A DNA stretch of 64,000 nucleotides, from positions 1 through 64,000 of the forward strand of contig QKWP01001234.1 in assembly GCA_003550325.1 (NCBI GenBank), read 5' to 3'. The notes under the pieces were generated by a model. It worked only from the letters and a program-made list of their open reading frames with translations. It did not search any database and was not told where the DNA came from. Position 1 is the first letter of the stretch. Each line of letters begins with the position of its first letter. The translations under genes and the position numbers were made by a program. This DNA comes from Gigaspora rosea. Lineage: Eukaryota > Glomeromycota > Glomeromycetes > Diversisporales > Gigasporaceae. Below, in pieces: positions 11,442 through 23,023 of the stretch.

Positions 11442-12158
11442 GCTTCTCTAGGTCAATAGTGCAGTGGTTAGCACTCTGGGGCACAATTGCAAGGTCGCGA
11501 GTTCAAGTTCAAAGGGTGACAAAAACTGTGTCAGGGCTACAATTGGAAATAATCAAGTAGTCACTGGCATAGCCTCAGAGTTGGGACAATCAGAAAAGGC
11601 GTAATCTATCAACATATAATATAAACATTGAGAGAGCCTAGTTTAAGAATGAAAAAGACAAGTCATACCACCCAAATAAAAGAAAGGAATTGCAGGATCT
11701 GAGCTCAGGATGACCTGCCCCCACCCAAAATGGAAGGAAGACCAAAACTTCGAGAAGGCTAGTATGGTATCTTTGAGAAAGCTAAAACAGAAAGGAAGTA
11801 CTAGTTAGGGTCACCAGAACAGACTACTAGAGTCTGGACTAAAGGCTGCTTTGAGTAGGACGTCAGAATGTTAGTACCGAGTAGGGCATCACAAAAAGAT
11901 TTCTGTGGACTGAACATGAAGTGGAAAACCAGAAAGACTGTAAGAAGCTGACACTACTGGACAGGCATGGTAAAAATGAGGGTGTATCCAGGAAGACTGA
12001 GTATGGAATAAGAAAGGTACAGACAGCCAATAAGTAGTTAAAGTAAATTAGGATAAAATCATGTACTAAGGCTGATTATAGCCATAATTAAATGGTTAAA
12101 ATAATAAAGTACGCCTACTTGGCGTCCCAGGAGATAATGCCTGGTAAAGAAAAAAAAA
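11442..12158 (+). mobile_element. Long tRNA-headed SINE, family 1
   Basis: Perfect 15-bp target duplication aattttattacttta (11427-11441 and 12157-12171, overlapping the tail). The head carries an internal Pol III promoter: box A-like TAGTGCAGTGGTTAGCACTC near 11457 and box B-like GGTCGCGAGTTCAAGTTC at 11493-11510. An A-rich tail (AAAGAAAAAAAA) ends the element. At about 715 bp it is far longer than usual tRNA SINEs; the body has no recognisable ORF and its composition is clearly less AT-rich than the surroundings. Mobilisation by a LINE is inferred from the tail and duplication. Confidence 0.85.
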
Positions 12159-12171
12159 TTTTATTACTTTA

Positions 12172-12526
12172 TATTATATATTTTTTTAATATATAGATTT
12201 GCAAAACATAGCTTTATTACATATATCAATTTTTTAATTAATATAAATTTTAAATAATGCAGTTTATAATACAAAATATACAATTGCAAAATATCAAAAG
12301 TATAAAGATACAAATAAAAATAGTATAATAATTAGATTTATTAATTGTATAACGTCATAGTAATATTTAAAAAATTGAATAAAAAGTTTTTTATTGTATA
12401 AATTGATAATAGAATTTAAGTAATAAACCAATAATTATAAGCAATAGATTTATTTAATAAATATTTAATAAATATTTTAATAATCTAAATATATATTATA
12501 TAAGTAATAGTTTTGTTTAAATTAAA
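12172..12526. other. AT-rich spacer, nothing recognised
   Basis: Runs of A and T with no repeat, splice pattern or frame that can be supported. Confidence 0.5.
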
Positions 12527-14084
12527 TTATCTAATATAGTACTTACCAAGAGGAATTGTAGTAGAGTCTATAGGTTTACTTGCCAGTGCTGCTAATATAG
12601 TATAATTGATTAATAAAAGATTAAATAAATAATACAATGTAATTTTTAAAATAAGTACTTTTAATAGCTTTTGATATTTCTGAGTATTGATAATTTTGCT
12701 AGTATACATAATATCAGGATGTTTTGGTAAAGTAGTTTGTAATTCTTTGACCATTTTATCAGCAGCTAAGAATTGCCTTTTAATTATGTCTGCATCTTCA
12801 TTATCTGAATCTGAATTTTCATTATCTGAATCTGAATTTTTATTATCTGAATCTGAATTTTCATTATTTGCATCTTCATTATCTACATCTTCATTATCTA
12901 AATCTACATTATCCGATTGTTTTATTATATTATACCAGTTATTAAGTGTGTTTCTGATCTTATAAGCAGGAGGCCGTTTTTGTGGATCAGAATCCATGCA
13001 TTGCTTAGCTAATTCAATATAGCATTCAGGAGTTCCAGGTGCAAATTCAGATCGTAATCCAATGCAAATTTTTACAGCAAGTTCTTCATTAAATTGATAA
13101 CCATCAAAGGGTCTTTGTCCAGTTGATAATTCTACCATAATGATACCAAAACTATAAATATCAGCTTTTTGTGTAAACTTTTGACCCGATAAGACTTCTG
13201 GAGCAACATAAAGTATAACTCCATAAATACAATCTTTTGAATCATTTTCATTATACTTTTTAGACAAACCCATATCTGAAATGTAAGATTGTATAACATT
13301 ACTAATGCCTTTATCTTGTAGAATATTACCACTATGGAAGTCTGCATGAATATACCCTGCACCATGAATATTACTTAAATCATTTGAAATATCGCAAAGT
13401 AGCTTTAATTTAGTCTGCCAGGTAAGCTCTTGAAAATTTTTACTTAAAAACTTATAAAGGCTTCCATTATCTGCGTATTAAAATGCCATCAAGTATTCAT
13501 TTGTTTCTGTATTTTGAGCCAATCCATATATTTTAAGCTTAGTACCCATGAGTCCGCATTTTGCAAGAATTTCAAACTTTATAAATTTATATAAATTAGT
13601 TCATTTTAATAAACTATACAATTATATAATAATAATTTAACTTACTTCTTTCAAAAAATCGTGATTTTCCTTAGAACCAGATAAGGTCTTGAGAGCAACA
13701 GTGCTAGATGGTTTGCGCGTTCTCATATACATATAGTTGCCATTATCTTTATTATTATTAAAATCGCTGTCATCATCATCCTCATCCTTATCAGTTTTCT
13801 CAATTTCCTTGATCTCTCGTATACCATCTAACCAGGTTGCAGAAAATATAGAACCAAATTCTCCTTCACTGATTTTTTTAATATTAACTAGCCTATCAAA
13901 TGAAATCCACTCAATCATACCTTCATAAATATTTGTTCTAAGTTGAATCGCTTTCATGCAATCATCAATCTCTTTATTTCCACTTGTCCATCCTTGAATT
14001 GTTATATTAGGATCGCATGTCTGACACCATGATTTCTGCGTATTAAATTCATTACAATTTGCACATTTTCCATATTTAGAATTT
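12527..14084 (-). pseudogene. Protein kinase of the glomeromycete TKL-like family, one in-frame stop
   Basis: Exon 14084-13646 begins after a TTTTATAG acceptor and reads KYGKCANCNEF, WCQTCDPNITIQGWTSG, NKEIDDCMKAIQLRTNIYE, the N-terminal CX2CX9CX2C knuckle of this family. The kinase domain follows: glycine loop ISEGEFGSIFSATW (first Gly is Ser), an acidic Asp/Asn-rich insertion of about 30 residues, and VALK with the ATP Lys. A phase-0 intron of about 69 bp (GTAAGT at 13645 to AG at 13577) leads to FEILAKCGLMGTKLKIYGL, then LMAF-stop-YADNGS: TAA replaces the usual Gln codon. Downstream are the catalytic loop HADFHSGNIL, DMG (for DLG/DFG), VAPEVL, DIYSFGIIMVELSTGQRPF and CMDSDPQKRP. The tail has NSDSDN repeats; its end (12527-12660) may include an unspliced intron. 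The first exon is not identified. The stop makes it a pseudogene unless read through. Confidence 0.85.
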
Positions 14085-14179
14085 CTATAAAATAGTTATA
14101 AAACATTTATTTTACATTTCATATGATTTTAAACTTTATATTAAATGTAATTAATTTTATACTCACCGACTAAATTAAT

Positions 14180-14445
14180 GCGAATGAAATGAATTTGAAC
14201 GCAATGGTAAATAAGTATTTTATGATCTTGTTTTGTGAACTTGTTTTGCTGTTTTTAATTCCGTTGATTAATAAATGTTCTTTATACTCACTTTCTGAAT
14301 AAAATGATTATAATGCGAAATGCGAATGAAATGAATTTAAACGTAATGGTAAATAAGTATTTATGATCTTGTTTTGTGAACTTGTTTTGCTGCTTTTAAT
14401 TCCATTGATTAATAAATGTTCTTTATACTTACGTGCTAAAATAAC
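14180..14445. repeat. Tandem duplication, period 142 bp, upstream of the kinase
   Basis: GCGAATGAAATGAATTT starts at 14180 and again at 14322; the copies share GATCTTGTTTTGTGAACTTG and end with TTTATACTCAC / TTTATACTTAC. On the minus strand these ends read GTGAGTATA and GTAAGTATA, i.e. splice-donor-like. The duplication lies where the kinase first exon or leader would be expected. Confidence 0.65.
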
Positions 14446-14586
14446 GAACAATAAATATTTAAGAACTTATAATTGGATTAACAATAATAGATAATCTTAA
14501 ATGCTTACTCCCTAATTGTTAAAATTGTGTAAGAGATCTTATTTTAAATAATAAAAACTAAATAAAAATCAACATAATTAACATAC

Positions 14587-14978
14587 TTATAGGACCATTT
14601 ATAATATTCATCATTATTCTCTTCTACGCCAATTCCATATTTGTAGCAAATGGCAGTCTTCCAAATTCCCATAGAATTACCTTCTTCCGCAGATTTCAAA
14701 TAATATGTAAACGCTTTATGCTTATCAACATCAACTCCAATTCCTAAATAATAACAATAACCAACTTGATAAATTCCGTTAGAATTATTCATTTCTGCCA
14801 ATTTTTGATAATATGTAAATGCCCTTGGTTCATCTTTTTCAACTCCAATTCCATATTCGTAACAATATCCAACCCTGTAAATTCCGTCTGGATCATTCAT
14901 ATCTGCCAATTGTTGACAACTAGCAAAATTTAGTTGATTGAAATTATAAATTAATTTGGTCAAATTTTCGTTTGACAT
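14587..14978 (-). CDS. Sel1-repeat protein, 5' exon
   Basis: ATG at 14978 opens MSNENLTKLIYNFNQL, followed by about three Sel1-like repeats of 36-38 residues: GIYRVGYCYEYGIGVEKDEP / AFTYYQKLAEMNN, GIYQVGYCYYLGIGVDVDKH / AFTYYLKSAEEGN, GIWKTAICYKYGIGVEENND / YYKWSY. Sel1 repeats form helical solenoids used for protein contacts and are very abundant, often with kinases, in glomeromycetes. The exon ends ...TATAA at a GTATGT donor (14586); reading past it gives hydrophobic intron-like sequence and a stop at 14544. The 3' exon(s) are not identified; TTTATTTAG or ACAATTAG further down could be acceptors. It is on the same strand and 0.5 kb upstream of the kinase pseudogene, so both could be parts of one original gene; this is inference. 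Confidence 0.75.
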
Positions 14979-14989
14979 TTTAATTTATG

Positions 14990-15742
14990 AAAAAAAGAAA
15001 TACATCGATGCTGTAAAATTTATTACTTTGCATTAGTTATAATATAGCCTAAATTATTCCTGTACAGCGTATGTAGTACGTACAATACGTATATGTATGA
15101 TAATACATTGAAGATAAGCTAAATTCAGTAGCGGCTTATTTTAAGTTTCAGCAGCATGCATGGAATACTTTATAAGTATATATTATTCTTGGCATATTAT
15201 TCTATACATAAAATTTGAGTTCTAGATCCTTCACTCTATTGGGATTGATAATTTAAGAAAATTTACTTTTAAAGTATTACTATTAATGAATTTGATTAAA
15301 ACAATTCTTAAACACCAATTCTTTATTTAATTTTCGTAATACATTTGATTAAAACAATTCTTAAACACTAGTATAATCAATTTTATGAATTATAAAAACC
15401 ATTAATTGCAAAAGTTCTATTTAAACAATATGATCAAAAATTGATTCACTCTTTTAGTCCGTAAATACGTATAGAAAGTATAGAGCATTTATTAATCAAC
15501 ATATTTTAAATACGTATTCATGCCCATGATATTTACTATTTAATTTTATTTTATTGCATTAAGAAATGAGCATAGAAATAAGCATAAAAATAAGCATAAA
15601 GAATATTTATTAATATAAGTAATCCAGTTTAAGGCATTTGGTTTATTGTTACGTAGTAATATCCTGATCCGTTGGGGATTAGCGGAAATGAAGTTTCCGC
15701 TTATTCAGGGTATTATTAATTAATCCACCTGTGATCTTGATA
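14990..15742. other. Upstream region of the Sel1 gene
   Basis: No further gene. A direct repeat of GATTAAAACAATTCTTAAACAC stands near 15294 and 15349. A short perfect stem AGCGGAAA / TTTCCGCT lies at about 15680-15700. Confidence 0.4.
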
Positions 15743-15948
15743 TAGTATCGGGGATTAATTGATTAATTGAATTAATCAACTAATCGACTAATCGATTAAT
15801 CAACTAATCGATTAATCGATTAATCAACTAATCGATTAATCGATTAATCAACTAATGATTAATCGATTAATTAACTAATCGATTTATCAATTTGTGGTTA
15901 ATCGATAGTTGAACAAATAAATTTATCGATTGACGATTTATAACACTA
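15743..15948. mobile_element. Short hAT-like element with ATCGATTA repeats
   Basis: Filled with a tandem array of CTAATCGATTAATC-type words. Ends TAGTATCGGGG and (from the right) TAGTGTTATAA. The flanks tcttgata (15735-15742) and ccttgaaa (15949-15956) match at 6 of 8 positions. Weaker than the other members of the class because terminal repeats are poor. Confidence 0.5.
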
Positions 15949-16283
15949 CCTTGAAAAACAATCTTGCCTATCATAGTAACTCATATTTTCAACAATCATA
16001 TGCGATCACAATATTGACCTGCATCTAATAAGTTACAATAAAGACTTCGTATATGCAAACAAGTTAAAGCATCAGGTTAATGCAGGGGTTATAAAAAAGT
16101 GCGAAAGTGAATGATAAAAAAATTATTTAAGGATGAAAAAAAAATTGCAAATTTTGAAAGTTGGTGCTAAATAAAGTGATATAGAGAGATTAGGAGGAGA
16201 TAAGAAGATAATAAAACAGCAGGAATAAGAGTGATAATTAGATATCAGATATATAGAGAGATAAAGTGTAACAGTATAGTCAG

Positions 16284-18665
16284 TAGGGGTCTTAATAGGT
16301 CGGGTTGGGTCAGGTTTGGGCCTGACCCGGGTCAGACCCACTTGGGTTAAAACCCGACCCGGGTCTGACCCGCCTCATGTCAAACCCGACCTGGGTCTGA
16401 CCCGCCTCATGCCAAACCCGACCCGGGTCTGACCCACCTCATGTCAAACCTGACCCAGGTCTGACCCAACCCAACCCAACCCGGGTTGAACCTGGGTCAA
16501 CGGGTCATATAGATAAGATTCATAAATATTGACTGTTTAATTCACCATATTTGCATTTTTTTTTGAGTCCCGTAAGTCCTGTGATTATAATACAATAGTC
16601 ACTTCGATTTCATTATATTTCATAGAACTTAATTAATTATTCACCATATTTCCCTTTTATAAATAAATAAATTTCATAAAATGAGCATAGAATGGCTATT
16701 TATGTTGTATTCGCGGACTCATAGGACCCAAAAAATCACAAATATTGTTGATCCAAATAAAGCAAAGTTCGATAATCTAAGCAATTAAAATAATCTATTC
16801 ATGAATATTGCTTTTAATTTTAATCGGCAAGTTCATTAACCTAAACGTCAGGGATACGATTGGGCCAGAAAATGAGAATGTATTTAGAGAAGCTGTGCAT
16901 TTCGAGAGAGTGCTCTTAGGAGTCTAACTGTATTTTGAATTAAGGTTAAATTTTGTTTGAATTATCATAATTAACGATATTATATATAATTAAGTTTTTA
17001 TTGCCTTATTATGGTAGTTTATGTTTTTTATTTATTTTTGCGAGGAATTTATTTATTTACTTTTTTTTTATTTTTTATAATTCGTAAAGTAATATTTTTT
17101 CAATAAAGTCTTGGATTTCTGCTTGCATCAAGATAATGCTTGGGTTTGAATTACTGAAATTTAGTAGTTATGCATTTATTCATACTAATTTAAATTTTAA
17201 CTATTAATTATTTTAATATAAACGATTATCAATAATATTGTGACAGAATGATCAGCAAAAATCAGTGAAAGCCTGCTATGCTATGTACAAGTATACTAGC
17301 AAATGTCAAGTTAAAAACATGTGCGTGAATAATTAAAAATGTGTATATAGTAATTAGTTTGTAATATAGACATTATACAAAAATAATAAAATTATATACA
17401 CTCAGGCATATCTTTGTATAGTACATAATCAGTATATAATGTAGTACTTAATATTAGGTCTATTTATTCGCGTACAGATTTATGCAAAATAACCTGTTTA
17501 GAAAATGCTCTCATATGACTATTGCTATATTTATTAACAATAAATATGATACTTATATACTTTACTGCAATGGATTGTTACTAGAGTTATCGGGCTATTT
17601 TGGCTTTTTTAGGAGGTCCAAACCTGGGACGGAATTTTATCGAGCCTGAGCCTGAACCCGTTTCAAATAGTAATTAGCTCAAAAATATAGCGCAAACTAA
17701 GCTCAAGCCCTGTAATACCTAAAAATTTCATTTTCTAAAAGTTTTCTTACTACTCCTGCACTATTATGATCTGATTGTCCTATTTTCAATCTTTAAAATA
17801 AGTATTCATAAGATATACATTAATGTTGTAAATATAAAGAATTTTTATTAATTTAAGTTAATTCATGACTATTTAAATATTTATTTATTTGTATCCGTTT
17901 AGTTGGGGAGCATAAAAATTATTTGCATTTACATATATTAATATGAAATACCATGGTTAATTATATACAACACACATGTTTGATTCAAATAACCGATTAA
18001 GGTGTGACCAACTAAATTACTATATCTCTAGTTTTAATAAAAACGAAAAATTAACTTTGTGTCCTAATCTATATTTCTTATTAAATTTTATACTACTTTA
18101 ACGATATGTTTTATTACTTAACATTCTACGTTATTTGAAATTTCAAATCTGATAACTTATGAAAGTTATGTTTCGTACAATCAAATGCCGCGTCGAATAG
18201 GAACTGGTGAGGAAATTGATAAACCCGATATTACTCGATCTTTAATTCTGACCATTTTATGCACAGATTATGCTTTATTAATTATGCGAAATTCATCATG
18301 ATATGCGAATATAGCTATCGCATATGCTTCTGTGGTAAAATCTGAATTAGCATATTATGTTATCGCGTATCCCTATGCAGATCCGATCACTAGATCATGA
18401 GATTTGCCTATAATAAATTGTACATACGTACGAAGTTCTTTTTATCAGATGAATACTTTTTTATAATAAATAAATTAATTATTTATTTATTTTTGCAATG
18501 AAATGGTTTCGTCATGCGTCACCCATCATTAATCCGGGTCTGACCCAACCCGGGTTTTTTCTGACCCGAGTCTGACCCGACCCGGGTTTGATCTGACCCA
18601 ACCCGACCCGAGTTAGGTCTGACCCGGGTCGGGTTGGGTCAGACCCGACCCAGCTAAGACCCCTA
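16284..18665. mobile_element. hAT-like element with GACCCGGGT subterminal repeats
   Basis: Perfect 8-bp target duplication atagtcag (16276-16283, 18666-18673). Terminal repeats TAGGGGTCTTA at both ends. About 220 bp of TGACCCGGGT/ACCCGACC words at the left and 130 bp at the right. The 2.4-kb length holds no transposase frame. Interior segments 16565-16850 and about 17810-18000 match the interior of the element at 59317-60408, whose ends are different. A GCCTGAGCCTGAACCC cluster at 17600-17720 looks like a nested insertion. Confidence 0.88.
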
Positions 18666-18673
18666 ATAGTCAG

Positions 18674-20450
18674 TGCATGTGAAGGATGAAATAATTAGTG
18701 TATTTAAGGATAATGATGAATAGTTGAGTTGTTACTAGTAAATTGACTTGATTATATGACACTCAATTATTGATCGATTTAGTCAATGTTTGAGCATCAA
18801 TTAATAGACTTGAACAACAATAGGTCAATCAATGATCGATAATATTGACCTGTATACATTTGATCGATCAAAAAAATTTTTAATGTATTTCTATTTAAAA
18901 TTTGATCCAAGTGCCTTTTATCGATATGCAAGCACAAACTTTATTTACCACATCCACTTATTTGTATGGGAATACTGTAATACAAACTCCTGGAGAAGAA
19001 ATAGCAGTCAGAGAGTGCAGCCTGACAAAGAATTCAAACATGTGTAAAAAAAGAAAAAAGCAAAAATATACAAAAACCAATGTTTAAATCAATCTTGATG
19101 CACCAATTAAGAATGATGGGAATGAAGTTTTACATATAGTAAGCATTATTCTAACCCTATAGACTCTAATGTTAAGGCCCTAACCCTAAGTTTTTATCTT
19201 ATGCATTTAGTTTATTAAAATATTGGGATTTGTACTACTATAATGAATAATTTTTTTTCTTGTCTCCCACTTCCTTATACCAGTATGATTATATTGAATG
19301 TGTAACATGAAATGTGTAGAGAGATCGATTTTATCTATGTTGCTTATGCTGATTTCTTCAGAATTCTTTTATGGTAAAAGTTATGTTATCATTTATCCAT
19401 TATTGGAAAAAAGCTAATTTTTTAATTTCAAATGATGTAATTGGATTATATATGTTATTATGATAGAGTTTTCTATTGATCGTTATTTGAAAAGTGTTGT
19501 ATATATATATAGTGTACAAAGAAAATTAAACTTACAATTGATAAATACTAAATATTAAAATACCCTGGTTAACACATCGTTTTGATTATAGGTGATAACT
19601 TTCATTATTTGAGTAATAGACTAAATGGTATTATGAGTTTGAATTTTTTTATTTTTTTTTTACAATATGTAATATATAACAATTCATTCACACAAAAAGG
19701 ATTCTTTGTTAATGTACATGTGTAATATAAGTGTAAATGAGTTCAACTTGTCTGGTAAGTCTTATGTGAGAGAGCCTTATAGTGATAATTGTGGTTTTAG
19801 TTTGTCTGCTTTAAAGGATTAAGTCCCTTTGAGTATATAGTATTAATGACAGTATTTATTTCTATATGTGTAAAAAACCTATATGAATATACGAATATAT
19901 ATATATATGTAAATGTGTATGTTGTAGCAGATATTTCAATTGGTGTAGAATTTCACAAATGATTATAGCCATTATCATAATTTAATTACTTACATTTATT
20001 AAAACATGAAACTGTATGTGTTAAATATTATGTAAATATTTCAACCAAATATAAAATAGATGCCAATGGATGTTATCATTATTTGATAATCATTATAACT
20101 ATATTCCATGAAATTTATCATTATGACATTAAAGATTATTAATCTCAAAAATGATGCAATTGATTATCAAATTTTTAAATTCATATTTTTTTGGAATTTT
20201 GCATTTTTGTCGTGGCTTCATTGTTAATAAAAAATTTTTGTTGTTTTTCTTTTATTGATTTTGGGATCGTCTTTTGCTTAGTAACTAGTTTCATTCTGCC
20301 TTGGTCAACTTTTTTGCAATCACCTCGAAGGCATCACATTTTACTGATATTTGTTTCACTAGTAAGCTTAGTTTACGGATGATCAATTTATAGTTAAGTT
20401 GTTCATAAATAATATATTTTACTGACAACTTAATTTGCAATGTAATTCTA
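18674..20450. other. Gene-free, with a dispersed repeat at 19065-19230
   Basis: 18730-18870 has TCAATGATCGAT words. 19065-19230 (GTTTAAATCAATCTTGATG, then TTAAGGCCCTAACCCTAAG) matches 33850-34025 in the same orientation. The remainder is AT-rich with no supported frame. Confidence 0.5.
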
Positions 20451-20458
20451 ATCATTAT

Positions 20459-21017
20459 TAGTGATATGCGAATGCAAGTTTTTTTGTCTTTGCATTGCAT
20501 AATGCAACATTATACAGCATGATGCATTATACAATCCTGTATCTTTATATAATAAAATTACTTTTTTATTAAGAATAATACTAATGCATATAATAGTAGT
20601 ATATAACTAATTAGTACACTTTAAAATTGCTGAAATCAGCAAGGACAAGTTATTAGTAAGTTCAAAAGTAGTTAAGTTGTATTACTAATATAGTAACTTA
20701 CTATATGTATTAAATTAGACTAGCTATTAAATATTAAATAGCAAAATTAGAAAACTACAATATATAGTAGTAGAAGTTTGTCTAGAAATATGTTTATTAA
20801 AAACTATAGTGGCAAATTTGAAAAGGAATATACATAATTTATAAGTTCTAATTTAAAAAAAATAATGTTAGAATAAAAGCAATTACATAATTTTAATTGA
20901 ATCAAAATTATATAATAATCTCTATGTGCATTTTTAAATTTTACAAGTCTTGCATTACATTATGCAGCATTATGCATTGCATAATGCTGCATGCATAATG
21001 CATAAGGCACATCTCTA
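20459..21017. mobile_element. hAT-like element with GCATAATGC repeats, 559 bp
   Basis: Perfect 8-bp target duplication atcattat (20451-20458, 21018-21025). Ends TAGTGATATGCGAATGC and, from the right, TAGAGATGTGCCTTATGC. Clusters of GCATTGCATAATGC / GCATTATGC words lie just inside both ends. No ORF. Confidence 0.85.
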
Positions 21018-21025
21018 ATCATTAT

Positions 21026-22420
21026 CATTAGAATTAAATATAGAATCAAGTTATATAAGTTGGTTAATTATGAAATAAACTTGTCTGTAAACTAATCATC
21101 TGTAAAATAAGGTTGCCAGTGAAGTGAATGTTGATGAAATGTGGTGTCTTTAAAGTAACTATTAATATACAGATTTCTTTGTGATGACAATTATTGGGTG
21201 CCACAGTAATTTGTAGAATTTGTCAAAAGCAAGATTGGAAGCCTTTATGGAATTGCATATTTGATTTGTCGCCTCAACCTTAAATGCAGGTATTTACTGC
21301 TTAATGTTGTAATTGCGTCTAATTATTGGAATCGAGTTACTAAAAAGATTATCCTTTTTTCTAGAGCAATATATTATTGCTTGTTTAGATACTGGTAAGT
21401 ACAGGTGGGTTTCATGACTATTTAGGCAATGCAAGGGCCTCTCATTTGGTGATTAGGCACTATAGCTAAGATGACAGTACAAGAGGGTGAGTATGAAATT
21501 TAATTTGGTTCACTTTAACAATTGTGTTTCAAGTTGAGTATGAAGTTTAATTCAGTTTACTTTAATATTTGTATTAGGCATGAAAGTTAATTTGCGTTTT
21601 ACATTGCCAATCTATTTTTTTAAATTTTTTTTAAATTGCAATTGTGCTAATTTGATTTTTAATATTTATTTTTTCCCGATATTCTTATCCAGTGATCGAT
21701 ATCTTAATTCCCTGTAATTGTCTGATATGACTGACAGAAAAAATATGATTACTGACCTAAAATTTGATTCTTTATTGTGCAAAAGAAACAATTAACCTTA
21801 TATAACCTCAAATGTGAGCATTATTCTATTAATTTAGTTAATTTAAAAAAAAAAATCTGACTGACCGACCCATGATTTCAGAGTCCATGTAATGCAAACT
21901 GATAAATCAGCTTTATGTGACCTTAACTGAAATTGGTATGAAGTTTAATTTGTTCACTTTAATGACTATGTTTTAAAAAAATATATAAATGTTTAATGTA
22001 ATCATTTAAATTCTGTTTAGTCTTTTTTATTTTGTATTACATTTTTTCAATTTTTTTCCAATTCATTAAATTGTTACATACCTTTCATAATTGTATCGCC
22101 ATAGTTAATTTTACCTTTCTAGTATTAGGCATTATTATATTCTTAGTAGCTTATATGGATGTTACTCAAGTCAACGTACTGGAGTAACTATTAGTTAATT
22201 ATATTTTAATGTGTTATACAAATAAGGAAAAAATACAATGATGGTAAAAAATGCTAAAAATAAAATCACATGCTAAAATAAAATCACATGGTAAAAAATC
22301 ATTAAAATTGAGTTGTTTTTCGAAAAGCATTGCATGCATCTTCTTATAATTGGAATAGTCCAGTTTGATATACCAGTATTTAATTTTATTTGATAGATGC
22401 AGATTATTAGATGTTGAAAC
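21026..22420. other. No gene recognised
   Basis: AT-rich; no repeat, SINE head, or convincing frame was found. Confidence 0.45.
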
Positions 22421-22423
22421 TGA

Positions 22424-22780
22424 AATGAGATATGCTCCCGAAAATAGCAAATAATATTGGCTGGAAGATCACTGTAAGCAGTTGAGTATGTGCAACTTAG
22501 TGCTGGCCATGGGTTCTGGCCTGCGTAATGCAGACCAGCTATTAATATAAACATATGATGATGATATTCACTAGTTATAGTTATGAAAATGGCAGGTTCA
22601 TTTAGCTGTGATTTATGTGCTATTGAAATTTGAAACTGAAATGGCATATGCTTCCGGAAATAGTAATAATATTGCGGCAGAAGATAACCGTAAGCAGTTG
22701 TTTATAGGCTAAGTGCTGGCCAGTGGTTTCCTGCCTGCATTGCGATAATGCAGGCCAGCTGTTAGTATGAACATGTGATA
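22424..22780. repeat. Tandem duplication of about 200 bp with GC-rich hairpins
   Basis: Two diverged copies start GAAACTGAAATG (22415 region and 22630 region) and share TATGCTYCCGGAAATAG, GTAAGCAGTTG and TGCTGGCCA. Each contains a hairpin around GGCCTGC..TGCAGRCCAGC. No frame spans both. Confidence 0.65.
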
Positions 22781-22876
22781 TATATATACATATAATTTTT
22801 TTTACCTTAATATACAAGGTGTGCTTAAACATGTGATATTGATATTTGCTTATATAGCAGTTGAGTTTAACTTATA

Positions 22877-23021
22877 AGAGGTCCCCAAAAGTCTGGGTCA
22901 GGATACGTCGGAGTGCATCGGAATCATGGTCAGCAGGATCAGAATCGATAATTTTGTCCAAAGATCATAAAAAATTTTGCTAGATCTATCACATCCAACC
23001 CGAAATTTTGGGACAACCCTG
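22877..23021. mobile_element. TA-flanked MITE, 145 bp
   Basis: Flanked by TA (22875-22876, 23022-23023). Ends AGAGGTCCCCAAAAGTCTGG and, from the right, CAGGGTTGTCCCAAAATTTC followed by GGGT. Fits a Tc1/mariner-type MITE. Confidence 0.6.
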
Positions 23022-23023
23022 TA

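Noticed and set aside
11457..11510. tRNA gene
   Set aside because: Only box A and box B are present; the cloverleaf acceptor and anticodon stems do not close, and the 15-bp duplication shows it is a SINE head.
19150..19195. Interstitial telomere (CCCTAACCCTAA)
   Set aside because: Only two units, and they belong to a dispersed repeat that recurs at 33985.
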